This document shows, one piece after another, positions 51,810-60,682 of a stretch of 64,000 nucleotides of DNA; the stretch's first letter is position 1; every line of letters starts with the position of its first letter. Below the pieces are notes generated by a model. That model was not told the DNA's origin. It ran no database searches and worked only from the letters and a program-made list of their open reading frames with translations. The translations under genes and the position numbers were made by a program. Origin of the DNA: Sphingobium sp. (GTDB lineage Bacteria; Pseudomonadota; Alphaproteobacteria; Sphingomonadales; Sphingomonadaceae); contig NZ_QFOA01000006.1 in the NCBI RefSeq assembly GCF_003248505.1, positions 65,278-129,277 on the forward strand, written 5' to 3'.

Positions 51810-54771
51810 CAGGGCGCGGCCCGCGCTGTTCACCATCCCCGCGCACAGGGCCTTCGCCGATGCGCTGGTCGCGGGCCTGCTGGCGATGCATCGCGACCCG
51901 ATGGATTTGGCGCAGGGCATGGTGCTGTTGCCCAACAGCCGCGCCATCCGCGCGGTCAGCGACGCGTTCGTAAGGCAATCGGGCGGCGGCCTGCTGCTGC
52001 CGCGCCTTGTCGCGATTGGCGATCCGGATATGGGCGAACAGGTCGGAGGCGCGCTCGATCCGGTGGGCGAGGACAATCCGATCCCGCCAGCGATCCCGCC
52101 GATGCGGCGGCAGATGATGCTGGCGCGCATGGTGCAGGACGCGAAGCCGGGCACTGACGCGGGGCAGGCGCTGTTGCTTGGGCAGGCGCTGGGCGCGGTG
52201 CTGGACCAGATGCAGGTGGAACGGGTGCAGCCCGGCGCGCTGCGCGACGGGTTGGCCCTGTCGGAGGATTTGTCGCATCATTGGCAGACGTCGCTCGCTC
52301 TGTTCGAAATCCTGATTGCCCGGTGGCCCGAAGCGCTCGCACCGACCGGCTGCATCGACCTTGCCGACCGGCGCAACCGGCTGTTCGATCGGCTGGCCGC
52401 GCGCTGGGCCAATCATCCGCCCACCGGTTTCGTGGTCGTGGCGGGGGTGGCGACGACTGCACCCGCCATCGCCGCCCTGTTGCAACGCGTGGCGCAGATG
52501 CCGCGCGGCATGGTGGTGTTTGCGGGTCTCGACCAGCATATGGACGTCGATGCCTGGTCTGCCATCGGGCCGTTCGATCCCGATCCCGTCACCGGGCGGG
52601 CCGCGCCGGGGCAGGAAAGCCATCCCCAATATGCGCTCAAACGCCTGCTCGACCGGATGAGCGCGACGCGTGACGATGTGGCGCTGTGGCGCTGGGGCAG
52701 CGAGCATGATGCGCGCGCCGTGCGGGCACGCAACATCTCCAACGCCATGCTACCGCCGCGGCTTACCAGCCGATGGCGCGACCTCAAGACGGCGGACCGG
52801 TCGCTTGCGGGCGTGGAGGCGCTGGAGGTCGCGACGCCGGGCGAGGAAGCGCAGGCCATCGCCATCGCTCTGCGCGAGGCGTTGGAGACGCCCGGGCGGA
52901 CCGCCGCGCTGGTGACGCCCGACCGGCAACTGGCAACGCGCGTGTCGGCGCATTTGCGCCGATGGGGGATCGAAGCCGACGATTCGGCGGGCCAGCCCTT
53001 GTCGCGCCTGTTGCCGGGCGCGCTGCTGATCGCGATGGCGCAGGCGGCGGTGGAACGGTTCGCGCCAGTGCCGCTGCTCACTCTGCTCAAGCATCCGCTG
53101 GTGATGCGGGGCGAGGGACGGCTGGCCTGGCTGGAGGGCGTGCGCGGCCTCGACCTGCTGTTGCGCGGGCCGCGTCCGCAGGCGGGGTTGCGCGGCATCG
53201 ACCTGCTGCTCGAAGAAAAGCCCGACGACCGACAGCAGGCGCTGCGCCATGATGTCCGCCTATGGTGGCCGCAGGCCTGCGCGCTGCTGGAGGCGCTGGA
53301 AAGCGAATTTGCGACGGCGGACGGGCTGGAATCGCAACTGGCCGCTTTGCGCGCGCAGGCGGGCCTGCTGACCGGCGACGCGATCTGGGCCGGGCATCAG
53401 GGGCGCGCTGCCGCCGATCTGTTCGCCGAGATGGAAGCTGCCGCGCCGGAAGGCCCGCGTCAGGCCGATCCGCGCGCGCTGCCAGCGCTTTTGGATCATA
53501 TGCTGAGCGGCGTGGCAGTGCGCCCGCCGCAGGGCGGGCATCCCCGCATTGCGATCCTGGGCCTGATCGAGGCGCAGTTGGTGCAGGCCGACATCATGGT
53601 GCTCGGCGGTCTTAACGAAGGAACGTGGCCGGGCCTGCCTGCGCCAGACCCGTGGCTTGCGCCGCGCATCCGGCGCGAACTCGGCCTGCCTGGCCTCGAA
53701 ACGCGCATCGGCCTTGCCGCCCATGATTTCGCCGGCGCGCTGGGTGCGCCCAATGTGCTCATCACCCGCGCGCGGCGGGGGAGTGGCGGACCGGCAGTCG
53801 CCTCGCGCTTCTGGTTGCGGCTGAAGGCCATGGCGGGCGCGCAGTGGAAAAGCGCGGCCCGCTATGCCGCCCTGGCCGCGACCATCGACGCGCCGCCCGA
53901 TCACCGGCCCGCCGCCCGGCCCGCGCCCTGCCCGCCATTGCAGGCAAGGCCGCGCGTCATTCCGGTCACCGATGTGGACAGGTTGAAGGCCGATCCTTTC
54001 GCTTTCTATGCGCGCCACATCCTGCGGCTCGCTCGGCTCGATCCGGTGGATGCCGACGCGGGACCGGCGTGGCGGGGAACGGCGGTCCATGACGTGCTGC
54101 AACGCTGGGCCGAGGGCGGGACGCTGGACCCCGCCGATCTGGAACGGCGCGCCCGCGCCATGTTCGACGAGCCGCAGGTCCACCCCCTGCTCAAGGCGTT
54201 GTGGCAGCCGCGCCTGATCGAAGCGGTACGCTGGATCGCGGCAGAAGTCGCGCGCGACAAGGCGGAGGGTCGCCGTATTTTGGCCGTCGAGCAGGAAGGC
54301 CGGGCGGAAATCGCGGGCGTTACGTTGATGGGCAAGGCGGACCGGATCGACCGCCTGCCGGACGGGCGCATCGGGATCATCGATTACAAGACCGGTAAGC
54401 CGCCGAGCGCGCGGCAGGTGAAGGCGGGCTTTGCATTGCAACTCGGGCTGCTCGGCCTGATCGCGGAGCAGGACGGCTTCGTCGGGCTGGGCGACAGGCC
54501 GAGGGCGGGCGATTTCGAATATTGGTCGCTCGCCAAGAAGGGCGATCAGTTCGGCTATCGTGAGCGACCGGTCGATCCGCTGGGCAAGCGTGACCGGATC
54601 GTGACGGAGGATTTCACCGCGTTCGCGCTAGACCAGTTCACGCAGGCCGCCGACGGATGGTTGCTTGGGTCGGCCCCCTTCCGGGCGGAGATCAACCCCG
54701 AAGTCGCCAATTACGGCGACTATGACCAGCTGATGCGGCTGGAGGAATGGTATGGCCGCGACGATGGGTAG
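51802..54771 (+). CDS. addB: Double-strand break repair protein AddB
   Basis: A 989-residue subunit of the AddAB helicase-nuclease, which resects double-strand breaks to Chi-like sites for RecA loading. Alphaproteobacterial AddB has an inactivated helicase-like region. The N-terminal FTIPAHRAFADALVAGL, the middle LGGLNEGTWPG and the C-terminal PD-(D/E)XK nuclease with IGIIDYKTGKPPS (about residues 858-870) fit. The Cys cluster of Bacillus AddB is not seen. ATG 51802 overlaps murU, and the 3' end overlaps addA by 20 bases. Confidence 0.94.
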   Translation: MGDRARPALFTIPAHRAFADALVAGLLAMHRDPMDLAQGMVLLPNSRAIRAVSDAFVRQSGGGLLLPRLVAIGDPDMGEQVGGALDPVGEDNPIPPAIPPMRRQMMLARMVQDAKPGTDAGQALLLGQALGAVLDQMQVERVQPGALRDGLALSEDLSHHWQTSLALFEILIARWPEALAPTGCIDLADRRNRLFDRLAARWANHPPTGFVVVAGVATTAPAIAALLQRVAQMPRGMVVFAGLDQHMDVDAWSAIGPFDPDPVTGRAAPGQESHPQYALKRLLDRMSATRDDVALWRWGSEHDARAVRARNISNAMLPPRLTSRWRDLKTADRSLAGVEALEVATPGEEAQAIAIALREALETPGRTAALVTPDRQLATRVSAHLRRWGIEADDSAGQPLSRLLPGALLIAMAQAAVERFAPVPLLTLLKHPLVMRGEGRLAWLEGVRGLDLLLRGPRPQAGLRGIDLLLEEKPDDRQQALRHDVRLWWPQACALLEALESEFATADGLESQLAALRAQAGLLTGDAIWAGHQGRAAADLFAEMEAAAPEGPRQADPRALPALLDHMLSGVAVRPPQGGHPRIAILGLIEAQLVQADIMVLGGLNEGTWPGLPAPDPWLAPRIRRELGLPGLETRIGLAAHDFAGALGAPNVLITRARRGSGGPAVASRFWLRLKAMAGAQWKSAARYAALAATIDAPPDHRPAARPAPCPPLQARPRVIPVTDVDRLKADPFAFYARHILRLARLDPVDADAGPAWRGTAVHDVLQRWAEGGTLDPADLERRARAMFDEPQVHPLLKALWQPRLIEAVRWIAAEVARDKAEGRRILAVEQEGRAEIAGVTLMGKADRIDRLPDGRIGIIDYKTGKPPSARQVKAGFALQLGLLGLIAEQDGFVGLGDRPRAGDFEYWSLAKKGDQFGYRERPVDPLGKRDRIVTEDFTAFALDQFTQAADGWLLGSAPFRAEINPEVANYGDYDQLMRLEEWYGRDDG

Positions 54772-57700
54772 AAAGCCCACCCCATTGCAGAAGCTGTTGG
54801 GCGCGCAGGCCCGCGCCGCCGCGCCCGACGCCCATGTGTGGCTGTCGGCGTCGGCAGGAACGGGCAAGACCCATGTGCTGACCGCCCGCGTGTTCCGTCT
54901 GCTGCTTCAAGGGGTGAGGCCCGAAAACATCCTCTGCCTTACCTTCACCAAGGCGGGCGCGGCGGAAATGGCCGACCGTATCCATGACCGGCTGGCCGCC
55001 TGGGTGCAGATGGATGGGCCCGCGCTTGCGGCAGATCTGTTGGCATTGGGCGAGGATCATGGGCCGGAAATGCAGGAGCAGGCCCGCCGCCTGTTCGCCG
55101 AAGTGCTCGAATCGACCGGTGGGGGGCTGCGCATTCAGACCATTCACGGTTTCTGCCAGCAGTTGCTCGCCGCCTTCCCGCTGGAGGCCGACCTTACGCC
55201 GGGTTTCCGCCCGCTCGACCAGCGTGAGCAGTCGGCGCTCGCGCGCCAGAGCCTCGCCGATCTGGCGGTGCGCGCGGAAGAGGGGCAGGACGAGGCGCTG
55301 ATCGCCGCGCTTCAGGCGATCAGCCTGCGGCTCGGGGAAGGGGGCGCGGAACATTTCCTGCTGCGTTGCGCCGCGCGGGGGGATGCGATGGACGCGCTGC
55401 CGATGGCTATCGCGCCTTGGCTGGCGGCGGAACTGGGCTTGCCGGACGGCGATATCGACGCGTGGCTGGCGGAGCGGTGCGGCGACGACATGTTCGACAT
55501 GCGCACGCTCGACCGGCTGACGCAGGCCAATGCCGACTGGGGCAAGGCGCGCGGGCTGGAACGGTGCGACCGGATTGCCGCTTGGCGGGCGCTCGACCCG
55601 ATGGGGCGGGCGGCGGGGCTTGGCGACCTGCACCGGGCTTGGGCGAAAACGGACGGCGACATTATCGACGCCAAGGGATGGGTGCCGCCGGTCGACGGCT
55701 ATGCGGAGTGGTCGGCGCGGCTGCATGGCGCGTGCGGCGAACTGATTGCGACGAAGCTGCGCGCCGAATATGCCGCCGTGCTGGCGCAGGCGCTCCATGC
55801 CGGGCGCGCCTATGCCAGAGCCTATGCCGATGCGAAGCGGCTGGCGGGCGCGGTCGATTTCGACGACCTGATCGCGCGGACGGCTGCGCTGTTGGAGCGG
55901 GACGGGATCGCGGAGTGGATCCGCTACAAGCTCGACCAGAGGATCGACCATATCCTCGTCGACGAGGCACAGGACACGAACGCCGCGCAATGGCGGATCG
56001 TGCGGACGCTGGCGGCGGAATTCTTTGCGGGCGACGGTGCGAAGGGCGACCGGGTGCGCACCGTCTTTACCGTGGGCGATTTCAAGCAGGCGATCTTCGG
56101 GTTTCAGGGCACCAGCCCGCAGAATTTCGCGGCGGCGAAAATCCTGTTCGAACGCGATGCCGGACATGCGGGTCACGATTTCCACAACCTGTCGCTCGAT
56201 CGCAGCTTTCGATCCACGCCCGCCGTGCTGGATGTGGTGGACCGCACCATCGCGACCGTGCAGGCCGAGCGGCTGGGGCTGGACCCGGGCGAGGTTCGGC
56301 ACGACAGCGCCAATCGTCATCCCGGCGAGGTGCAGCTGTGGAAACCGGTCCTCGCGCATCTGAATGAGGATGCGGAGGGCGAGGAAGATTGGGCCGCCGA
56401 TCAGGAGCGGGTGCTGGCGGCGCGGATCGCACGGCAGATCAGGCAATGGATCGACGGCGGGCTGATGCTCGAAAGCCGGGGGCGGCCGGTGCGCGCGGGC
56501 GATATCATGATCTTGGTGCGACGGCGCAGCGAACTGGCCCGGCTGATCGTCGCGCGGCTCTATGAGGAAAAGGTGGCGGTGGCGGGCATCGACCGGCTGC
56601 GGCTGAACGCACCGCTGGCGGTGCGCGACCTGCTTGCCGCGCTGCGCTTCGCTGTGCAGCCGGAAGACGAGCTGAACCTTGCCGCATTGCTTGTGTCGCC
56701 TCTGATCGGGTGGACGCAGGACGACTTGATGCAGCGGTCGATGGGCCGCCGCACGGGGCTTTGGCGGCACCTTGGCCGCACGCTCGACGACACCAGATTG
56801 CAGCCGCTGCGCGACCTGTTGGGCATGGCGGACCTGACGACGCCCTATCGCTATCTGGAGGCGATCCTTTCCGGGGCGATGGACGGACGGCGGCGGCTGA
56901 TCCAACGGCTGGGCACCGAAGCGGCGGACCCGATCGAGGAACTGCTGAACGCCGCGCTGACTTTCGAAAGCGACGAGCATCCCTCGTTGCAGCGCTTCAT
57001 CGACTGGTTCGACCGGGGCGAGGTGGAGATCGTGCGCGATGCGGCCGGGCAGGGCGACATGTTGCGCCTGCTGACCGTGCACGGCGCGAAGGGGTTGCAA
57101 GCTCCCATCGTCATCCTGGCCGACGCCTGTCTCGATCCCGATGCGGGCAACCGTTCGGATTCGCTTGAGTGGAACGGGCTTCCCATCCTGGCACCGAGGA
57201 AGGCCGAGCGGGACGGTCCGATGGGCGAAGTCGCCGAAGCGGCGGCGCGTGTCGAACGGCAAGAGCATTGGCGGCTGCTCTATGTCGCGCTGACGCGGGC
57301 GGAGGAGAAGCTGGTCGTCGCGGGATCGCTCGGGCCGCGCGCGAAGGGCGAGGTCAAGCCGGAAAGCTGGTTTGCGGCGGTCGAGGGGGCGATGGCCTCA
57401 CTCGGCGCGGAGTGGGAGGCCGATCCGCTCTGGGGCGCGGTGCGGCGATGGCGTGGGCACGAAGCGCTGGCCCCCCGACGCGGCGAGGCGGAGGAGGCGA
57501 TAACGGCCCCCTCGATCGTGCAGCCCGACTGGCTCCGCCGGCCCGCTCCGGTCGAGGCCCGCCCGCCCCGTCCGCTCGCGCCGTCCGCGCAGGTGGAAGA
57601 CGATGTGCCCTATCCGCCGCCCACCCCCGCCATGCGCGACGCCGCCGAGCGCGGACGCCTGCTCCATGCCCTGTTCGAGCGGCTGCCCGATCTGGCGCCG

Positions 57701-58192
57701 GAGCGGCGGCGCGGGGCGGCGGATCGCTGGCTGGAGCAGCAGGGACAGGGCGATGCGACACAACGCGCTGCCCTGGTCGAACAGGCGATGCGCGTTGTCG
57801 AAGCGCCGGACTTCGCGGCGCTATTCGCGCCCGGGGCGCTGGCCGAAGCTCCTATCGCCGCAGTGGTGGGCGAAGCGGTGATCGCAGGCACCGTCGACCG
57901 GCTCTGCGTGGCGGAAGACCGTATCCAGTTCGTCGATTTCAAGACCGGGCGGGTCGCGCCGTTGACGCTGGACGAAGTGCCCGGTGCGCACATCCGCCAG
58001 ATGGCGGCCTATGCCGCAGCGCTGGCCGCGATCTTTCCCGGGCGCGCCATCGAGGCGGGACTGCTCTACACCAGCGCCCCGCTCCTGATCACGCTTCCCA
58101 TGTCCCTGCTCGAAGCGCACAAGCCGGGCTTTTTGGGCGAGCAGCAAAGTTTGCCCCTGGCGCCCGTTGAGCCGGACGTGCAGCCGTCCTAG
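54752..58192 (+). CDS. addA: Double-strand break repair helicase AddA
   Basis: A 1146-residue UvrD-family helicase-nuclease. Walker A is SASAGTGKTHVLTARV (residues 32-47), CLTFTKAGAAEMADRI is motif Ia, VDEAQDTNAAQWRI is motif II, and LLTVHGAKGLQAPIVILAD is a late helicase motif. The C-terminal nuclease has IQFVDFKTGRV near residue 1060. Start ATG 54752 has GGAGGA 5 bases upstream, inside the end of addB, so the two subunits are coupled. trxA begins 29 bases after the stop. Confidence 0.96.
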   Translation: MAATMGRKPTPLQKLLGAQARAAAPDAHVWLSASAGTGKTHVLTARVFRLLLQGVRPENILCLTFTKAGAAEMADRIHDRLAAWVQMDGPALAADLLALGEDHGPEMQEQARRLFAEVLESTGGGLRIQTIHGFCQQLLAAFPLEADLTPGFRPLDQREQSALARQSLADLAVRAEEGQDEALIAALQAISLRLGEGGAEHFLLRCAARGDAMDALPMAIAPWLAAELGLPDGDIDAWLAERCGDDMFDMRTLDRLTQANADWGKARGLERCDRIAAWRALDPMGRAAGLGDLHRAWAKTDGDIIDAKGWVPPVDGYAEWSARLHGACGELIATKLRAEYAAVLAQALHAGRAYARAYADAKRLAGAVDFDDLIARTAALLERDGIAEWIRYKLDQRIDHILVDEAQDTNAAQWRIVRTLAAEFFAGDGAKGDRVRTVFTVGDFKQAIFGFQGTSPQNFAAAKILFERDAGHAGHDFHNLSLDRSFRSTPAVLDVVDRTIATVQAERLGLDPGEVRHDSANRHPGEVQLWKPVLAHLNEDAEGEEDWAADQERVLAARIARQIRQWIDGGLMLESRGRPVRAGDIMILVRRRSELARLIVARLYEEKVAVAGIDRLRLNAPLAVRDLLAALRFAVQPEDELNLAALLVSPLIGWTQDDLMQRSMGRRTGLWRHLGRTLDDTRLQPLRDLLGMADLTTPYRYLEAILSGAMDGRRRLIQRLGTEAADPIEELLNAALTFESDEHPSLQRFIDWFDRGEVEIVRDAAGQGDMLRLLTVHGAKGLQAPIVILADACLDPDAGNRSDSLEWNGLPILAPRKAERDGPMGEVAEAAARVERQEHWRLLYVALTRAEEKLVVAGSLGPRAKGEVKPESWFAAVEGAMASLGAEWEADPLWGAVRRWRGHEALAPRRGEAEEAITAPSIVQPDWLRRPAPVEARPPRPLAPSAQVEDDVPYPPPTPAMRDAAERGRLLHALFERLPDLAPERRRGAADRWLEQQGQGDATQRAALVEQAMRVVEAPDFAALFAPGALAEAPIAAVVGEAVIAGTVDRLCVAEDRIQFVDFKTGRVAPLTLDEVPGAHIRQMAAYAAALAAIFPGRAIEAGLLYTSAPLLITLPMSLLEAHKPGFLGEQQSLPLAPVEPDVQPS

Positions 58193-58221
58193 ATAGAATC
58201 CAACAAAAGGAGTTTTCCATC

Positions 58222-58542
58222 ATGGCCACAAAGGCAGTTACCGACGCCAGCTTCAAGACCGACGTGATCGATGCGGACAAGCCCGTGCTTGTCGATTTCT
58301 GGGCGGAATGGTGCGGCCCCTGCAAGATGATCGGCCCGGCCTTGGAAGAGATTTCGGACGAGTTGGCGGACAAGGTGACGATCGCCAAGATCAATATCGA
58401 CGAGAATCCCGAAGCGCCCGGTCAATATGGCGTGCGCGGCATTCCGACGATGATCCTGTTCAAGAATGGCGAGGCCGCCGCGACCAAGGTCGGCGCCGCA
58501 CCTAAGAGCGCGCTCAAGGGCTGGATCGAAAGCGTCCTTTAA
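58222..58542 (+). CDS. trxA: Thioredoxin
   Basis: A 106-residue cytoplasmic thioredoxin. The redox site is WAEWCGPCK with Cys31 and Cys34. KPVLVDFWAEW, KINIDENP and YGVRGIPTMILFKNGE with the cis-Pro are all typical. It reduces ribonucleotide reductase, peroxiredoxins and other disulfides. The ribosome site AAGGAG is 9 bases before the ATG. It ends the divL-addA run and is followed by a large compound hairpin. Confidence 0.97.
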   Translation: MATKAVTDASFKTDVIDADKPVLVDFWAEWCGPCKMIGPALEEISDELADKVTIAKINIDENPEAPGQYGVRGIPTMILFKNGEAAATKVGAAPKSALKGWIESVL

Positions 58543-58543
58543 C

Positions 58544-58623
58544 GCGACAGCGAAAGAGACAGCTGAAACGAAAAAACGGCCGCCCCGAAAAGGCGGCCGT
58601 TTTGCTGTCCACATCGCTGTCGC
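58544..58623. terminator. Compound hairpin/terminator between trxA and the phosphatase gene
   Basis: The inner stem AAAACGGCCGCC (58573-58584) with GGCGGCCGTTTT (58592-58603) and a 7-base loop is a two-way terminator flanked by A and T. Outside it GACAGC (58558-58563) pairs with GCTGTC (58604-58609), and GCGACAGCGA (58544-58553) pairs with TCGCTGTCGC (58614-58623). In total 28 pairs span 80 bases. Confidence 0.85.
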
Positions 58624-58630
58624 TTTATCG

Positions 58631-59425
58631 TCAGCGGATAAGGATATCGGCGGCCTGTTCCCACAGGCGCGGGGACGATGCGCCCAGAAGCCCGCGCTGC
58701 GTATCGCCCACGCGATAGGCGCTGCCGTCGAGCCGCTGGCAGCATCCGCCCGCTTCGTTGAGGAACAGCGCGCCTGCCGCATGATCCCAGGGCAGAGTGC
58801 GCGCGAAGACCGATACGTCGTTCTGTCCAAGGACCAGGCGCGGATATTGCTCGGCCGCGCAACGGGGGATGTCCACCAGCGTGAAGCGGTCCTGCGCGCG
58901 GCCCTGTATCTCCGCCCGCTCCTCGTCCGACATGAAATATACGGCGAGCGCGGCGATGGGGAGGGGGTTGCCGCTTTCGCGCGCTTCGACCCTGTTTCCG
59001 TCGATATGACTGCCGCCGCCCAGCATCGCGTGACACAGGCGTCCCGTCATCGGATCGAGAATCCAGCCCGCCAGTGTCGTTCCGCCATCGGCGAGCGCGA
59101 CCATGATCCCGAAGGGCGGATGGCCGCCTGCGAAATTGCCGGTGCCGTCGATGGGATCGACGATCCAGTTGAGGCCGTCCCCGGCGCGGTCGAGGATCGC
59201 GGGATCGACAGCGCAGGCCTCTTCGCCGATGATCCCGGCTTCGGGCAGGATTGCCGCGAGCCCTTCGGCAAGGCGCAGTTCGCTTTCCTTGTCGGCGACG
59301 GTGACGAAATCGTCGGCGGCCTTTTCGCTCACTTCGTCGGCGGTGAGATTGCGATAACGGGGCATGACGATGTCGCGCCCGACTTCGCGCATCAGAGCGA
59401 CGACCGGTTCGTGCAGTTCGAGCAT
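58631..59425 (-). CDS. Inositol-monophosphatase-family phosphatase (HisN-like)
   Basis: A 264-residue Mg-dependent phosphatase. Metal ligands are in IIGEEA (Glu68-69 region) and VDPIDGTGNFAGG (Asp90, Asp93), and the C-terminal WDHAAGALFLNEAGG holds the last Asp. The family includes inositol monophosphatase, CysQ and the IMP-type histidinol-phosphatase HisN. Sphingomonad proteins like this are often called HisN, but the substrate is not fixed by sequence. ATG 59425 overlaps the argJ stop by one base (TGATG), so it is coupled to argJ, which slightly favours an amino-acid pathway role. Confidence 0.85.
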   Translation of the reverse strand: MLELHEPVVALMREVGRDIVMPRYRNLTADEVSEKAADDFVTVADKESELRLAEGLAAILPEAGIIGEEACAVDPAILDRAGDGLNWIVDPIDGTGNFAGGHPPFGIMVALADGGTTLAGWILDPMTGRLCHAMLGGGSHIDGNRVEARESGNPLPIAALAVYFMSDEERAEIQGRAQDRFTLVDIPRCAAEQYPRLVLGQNDVSVFARTLPWDHAAGALFLNEAGGCCQRLDGSAYRVGDTQRGLLGASSPRLWEQAADILIR

Positions 59426-60651
59426 CAACTGCGATAATCCGCATTGATCGAGATATAGCCGTGCGTCAGGTCGCAGGTCCATATCGTCGCGCGCCCTTCG
59501 CCGAGGCCGAGGTCGACGCCGATGACGATGTCCTTCCCCTTGAGATGCGCGGCGACGGGTGCTTCGTCATACCCCTCGACGGCAAGGCCCGCAGTCGCCA
59601 CCTGGGTCGCGCCGAAGCGGATGGAGAGCTTGTCCCGATCCGCCGGTTCGCCCGCCTTGCCTATAGCGGCGACGACGCGGCCCCAGTTGGCGTCTTCTCC
59701 GGCAATGGCGGTCTTGACCAGCGGGGAATTGGCGATGGACAGGCCGATGCGGTGCGCGCTGTCGTCGCTGCTCGCGCCCTCGACGCTGATCTCCACGAAC
59801 TTGGTCGCGCCTTCGCCGTCGCGGACGACGAGGTGGGCCAACTGGCGGCAAAGGTCGGTGAGTGCGGCAGCAAAGGCGTCCGCACCCGCATCGTCCATGG
59901 AGGCGATGCGCGCATTGCCCGCTTTGCCGGTGGCGAAGGCCAGGACGGTGTCGCTGGTCGACGTGTCGCTGTCGACCGTGATGCAGGAAAAGGTCCGCCG
60001 GTTGGATGCGGACAGCATCTGTTGCAGCAGGGCAGCGTCGATGGCTGCGTCGGTGAAGATATAGCCCAACATCGTCGCCATGTCCGGCGCGATCATACCT
60101 GACCCTTTGACGATGCCGACCAGTTCGACGCGCGTGTCGCCGATCAGGGCGGACACGTGCGCACCCTTAGCATAGGTGTCGGTCGTGCCTATGGTCGTCG
60201 CCGCTTCCTCCCACCCGCAGGGCGCAGCGACGAAAGCGGCGTCGAGACCCGCTTCGGCCTTGTCCACCGGCAGGGGCACGCCGATCACCCCGGTCGAGGA
60301 GATGAATATGTCCGAGGGGCGGCAGGTAAGATGGTTTGCGACGCGGGCGGCAATGGCTTCCACCGCCGCGCGGCCCCGATGCCCGGTGAAGGCGTTGGCG
60401 TTCCCCGCATTCACGACCAGCGCGCGCGCATGGCCGAGCGGTATGGCATCGCGACACCACTCGACTTCGGGCGAGGGGCATTTGCTTTGCGTCGTGACCC
60501 CCGCGACGGCGGTCCCTTCGTCCAGTTCGACGTAGGTCAGGTCGCACCGCTCCCACGCCTTGTATCCCGCGCGCGCCACGCGAAGCGTCACGCCGTCGAT
60601 GGAAGGCAGGGCCGGGAAGGCGGCGGGGGCGAGGGGGGAACGGTCGGTCAT
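59425..60651 (-). CDS. argJ: Bifunctional ornithine acetyltransferase/N-acetylglutamate synthase
   Basis: A 408-residue arginine-biosynthesis enzyme that moves the acetyl group from N-acetylornithine to glutamate. It is made as a proprotein and cleaves itself before Thr193 in GMIAPDMATMLGYIFT; that Thr becomes the nucleophile. ALVVNAGNANAFTG and IFISSTGVIGVPLP are family blocks. ATG 60651 is chosen over upstream codons that read as antisense noise. It lies 31 bases after the glycosyltransferase gene and shares an operon with the phosphatase. Confidence 0.96.
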   Translation of the reverse strand: MTDRSPLAPAAFPALPSIDGVTLRVARAGYKAWERCDLTYVELDEGTAVAGVTTQSKCPSPEVEWCRDAIPLGHARALVVNAGNANAFTGHRGRAAVEAIAARVANHLTCRPSDIFISSTGVIGVPLPVDKAEAGLDAAFVAAPCGWEEAATTIGTTDTYAKGAHVSALIGDTRVELVGIVKGSGMIAPDMATMLGYIFTDAAIDAALLQQMLSASNRRTFSCITVDSDTSTSDTVLAFATGKAGNARIASMDDAGADAFAAALTDLCRQLAHLVVRDGEGATKFVEISVEGASSDDSAHRIGLSIANSPLVKTAIAGEDANWGRVVAAIGKAGEPADRDKLSIRFGATQVATAGLAVEGYDEAPVAAHLKGKDIVIGVDLGLGEGRATIWTCDLTHGYISINADYRS

Positions 60652-60682
60652 GGCGGCGGAATGATGGAAATGACGCAGCCCG

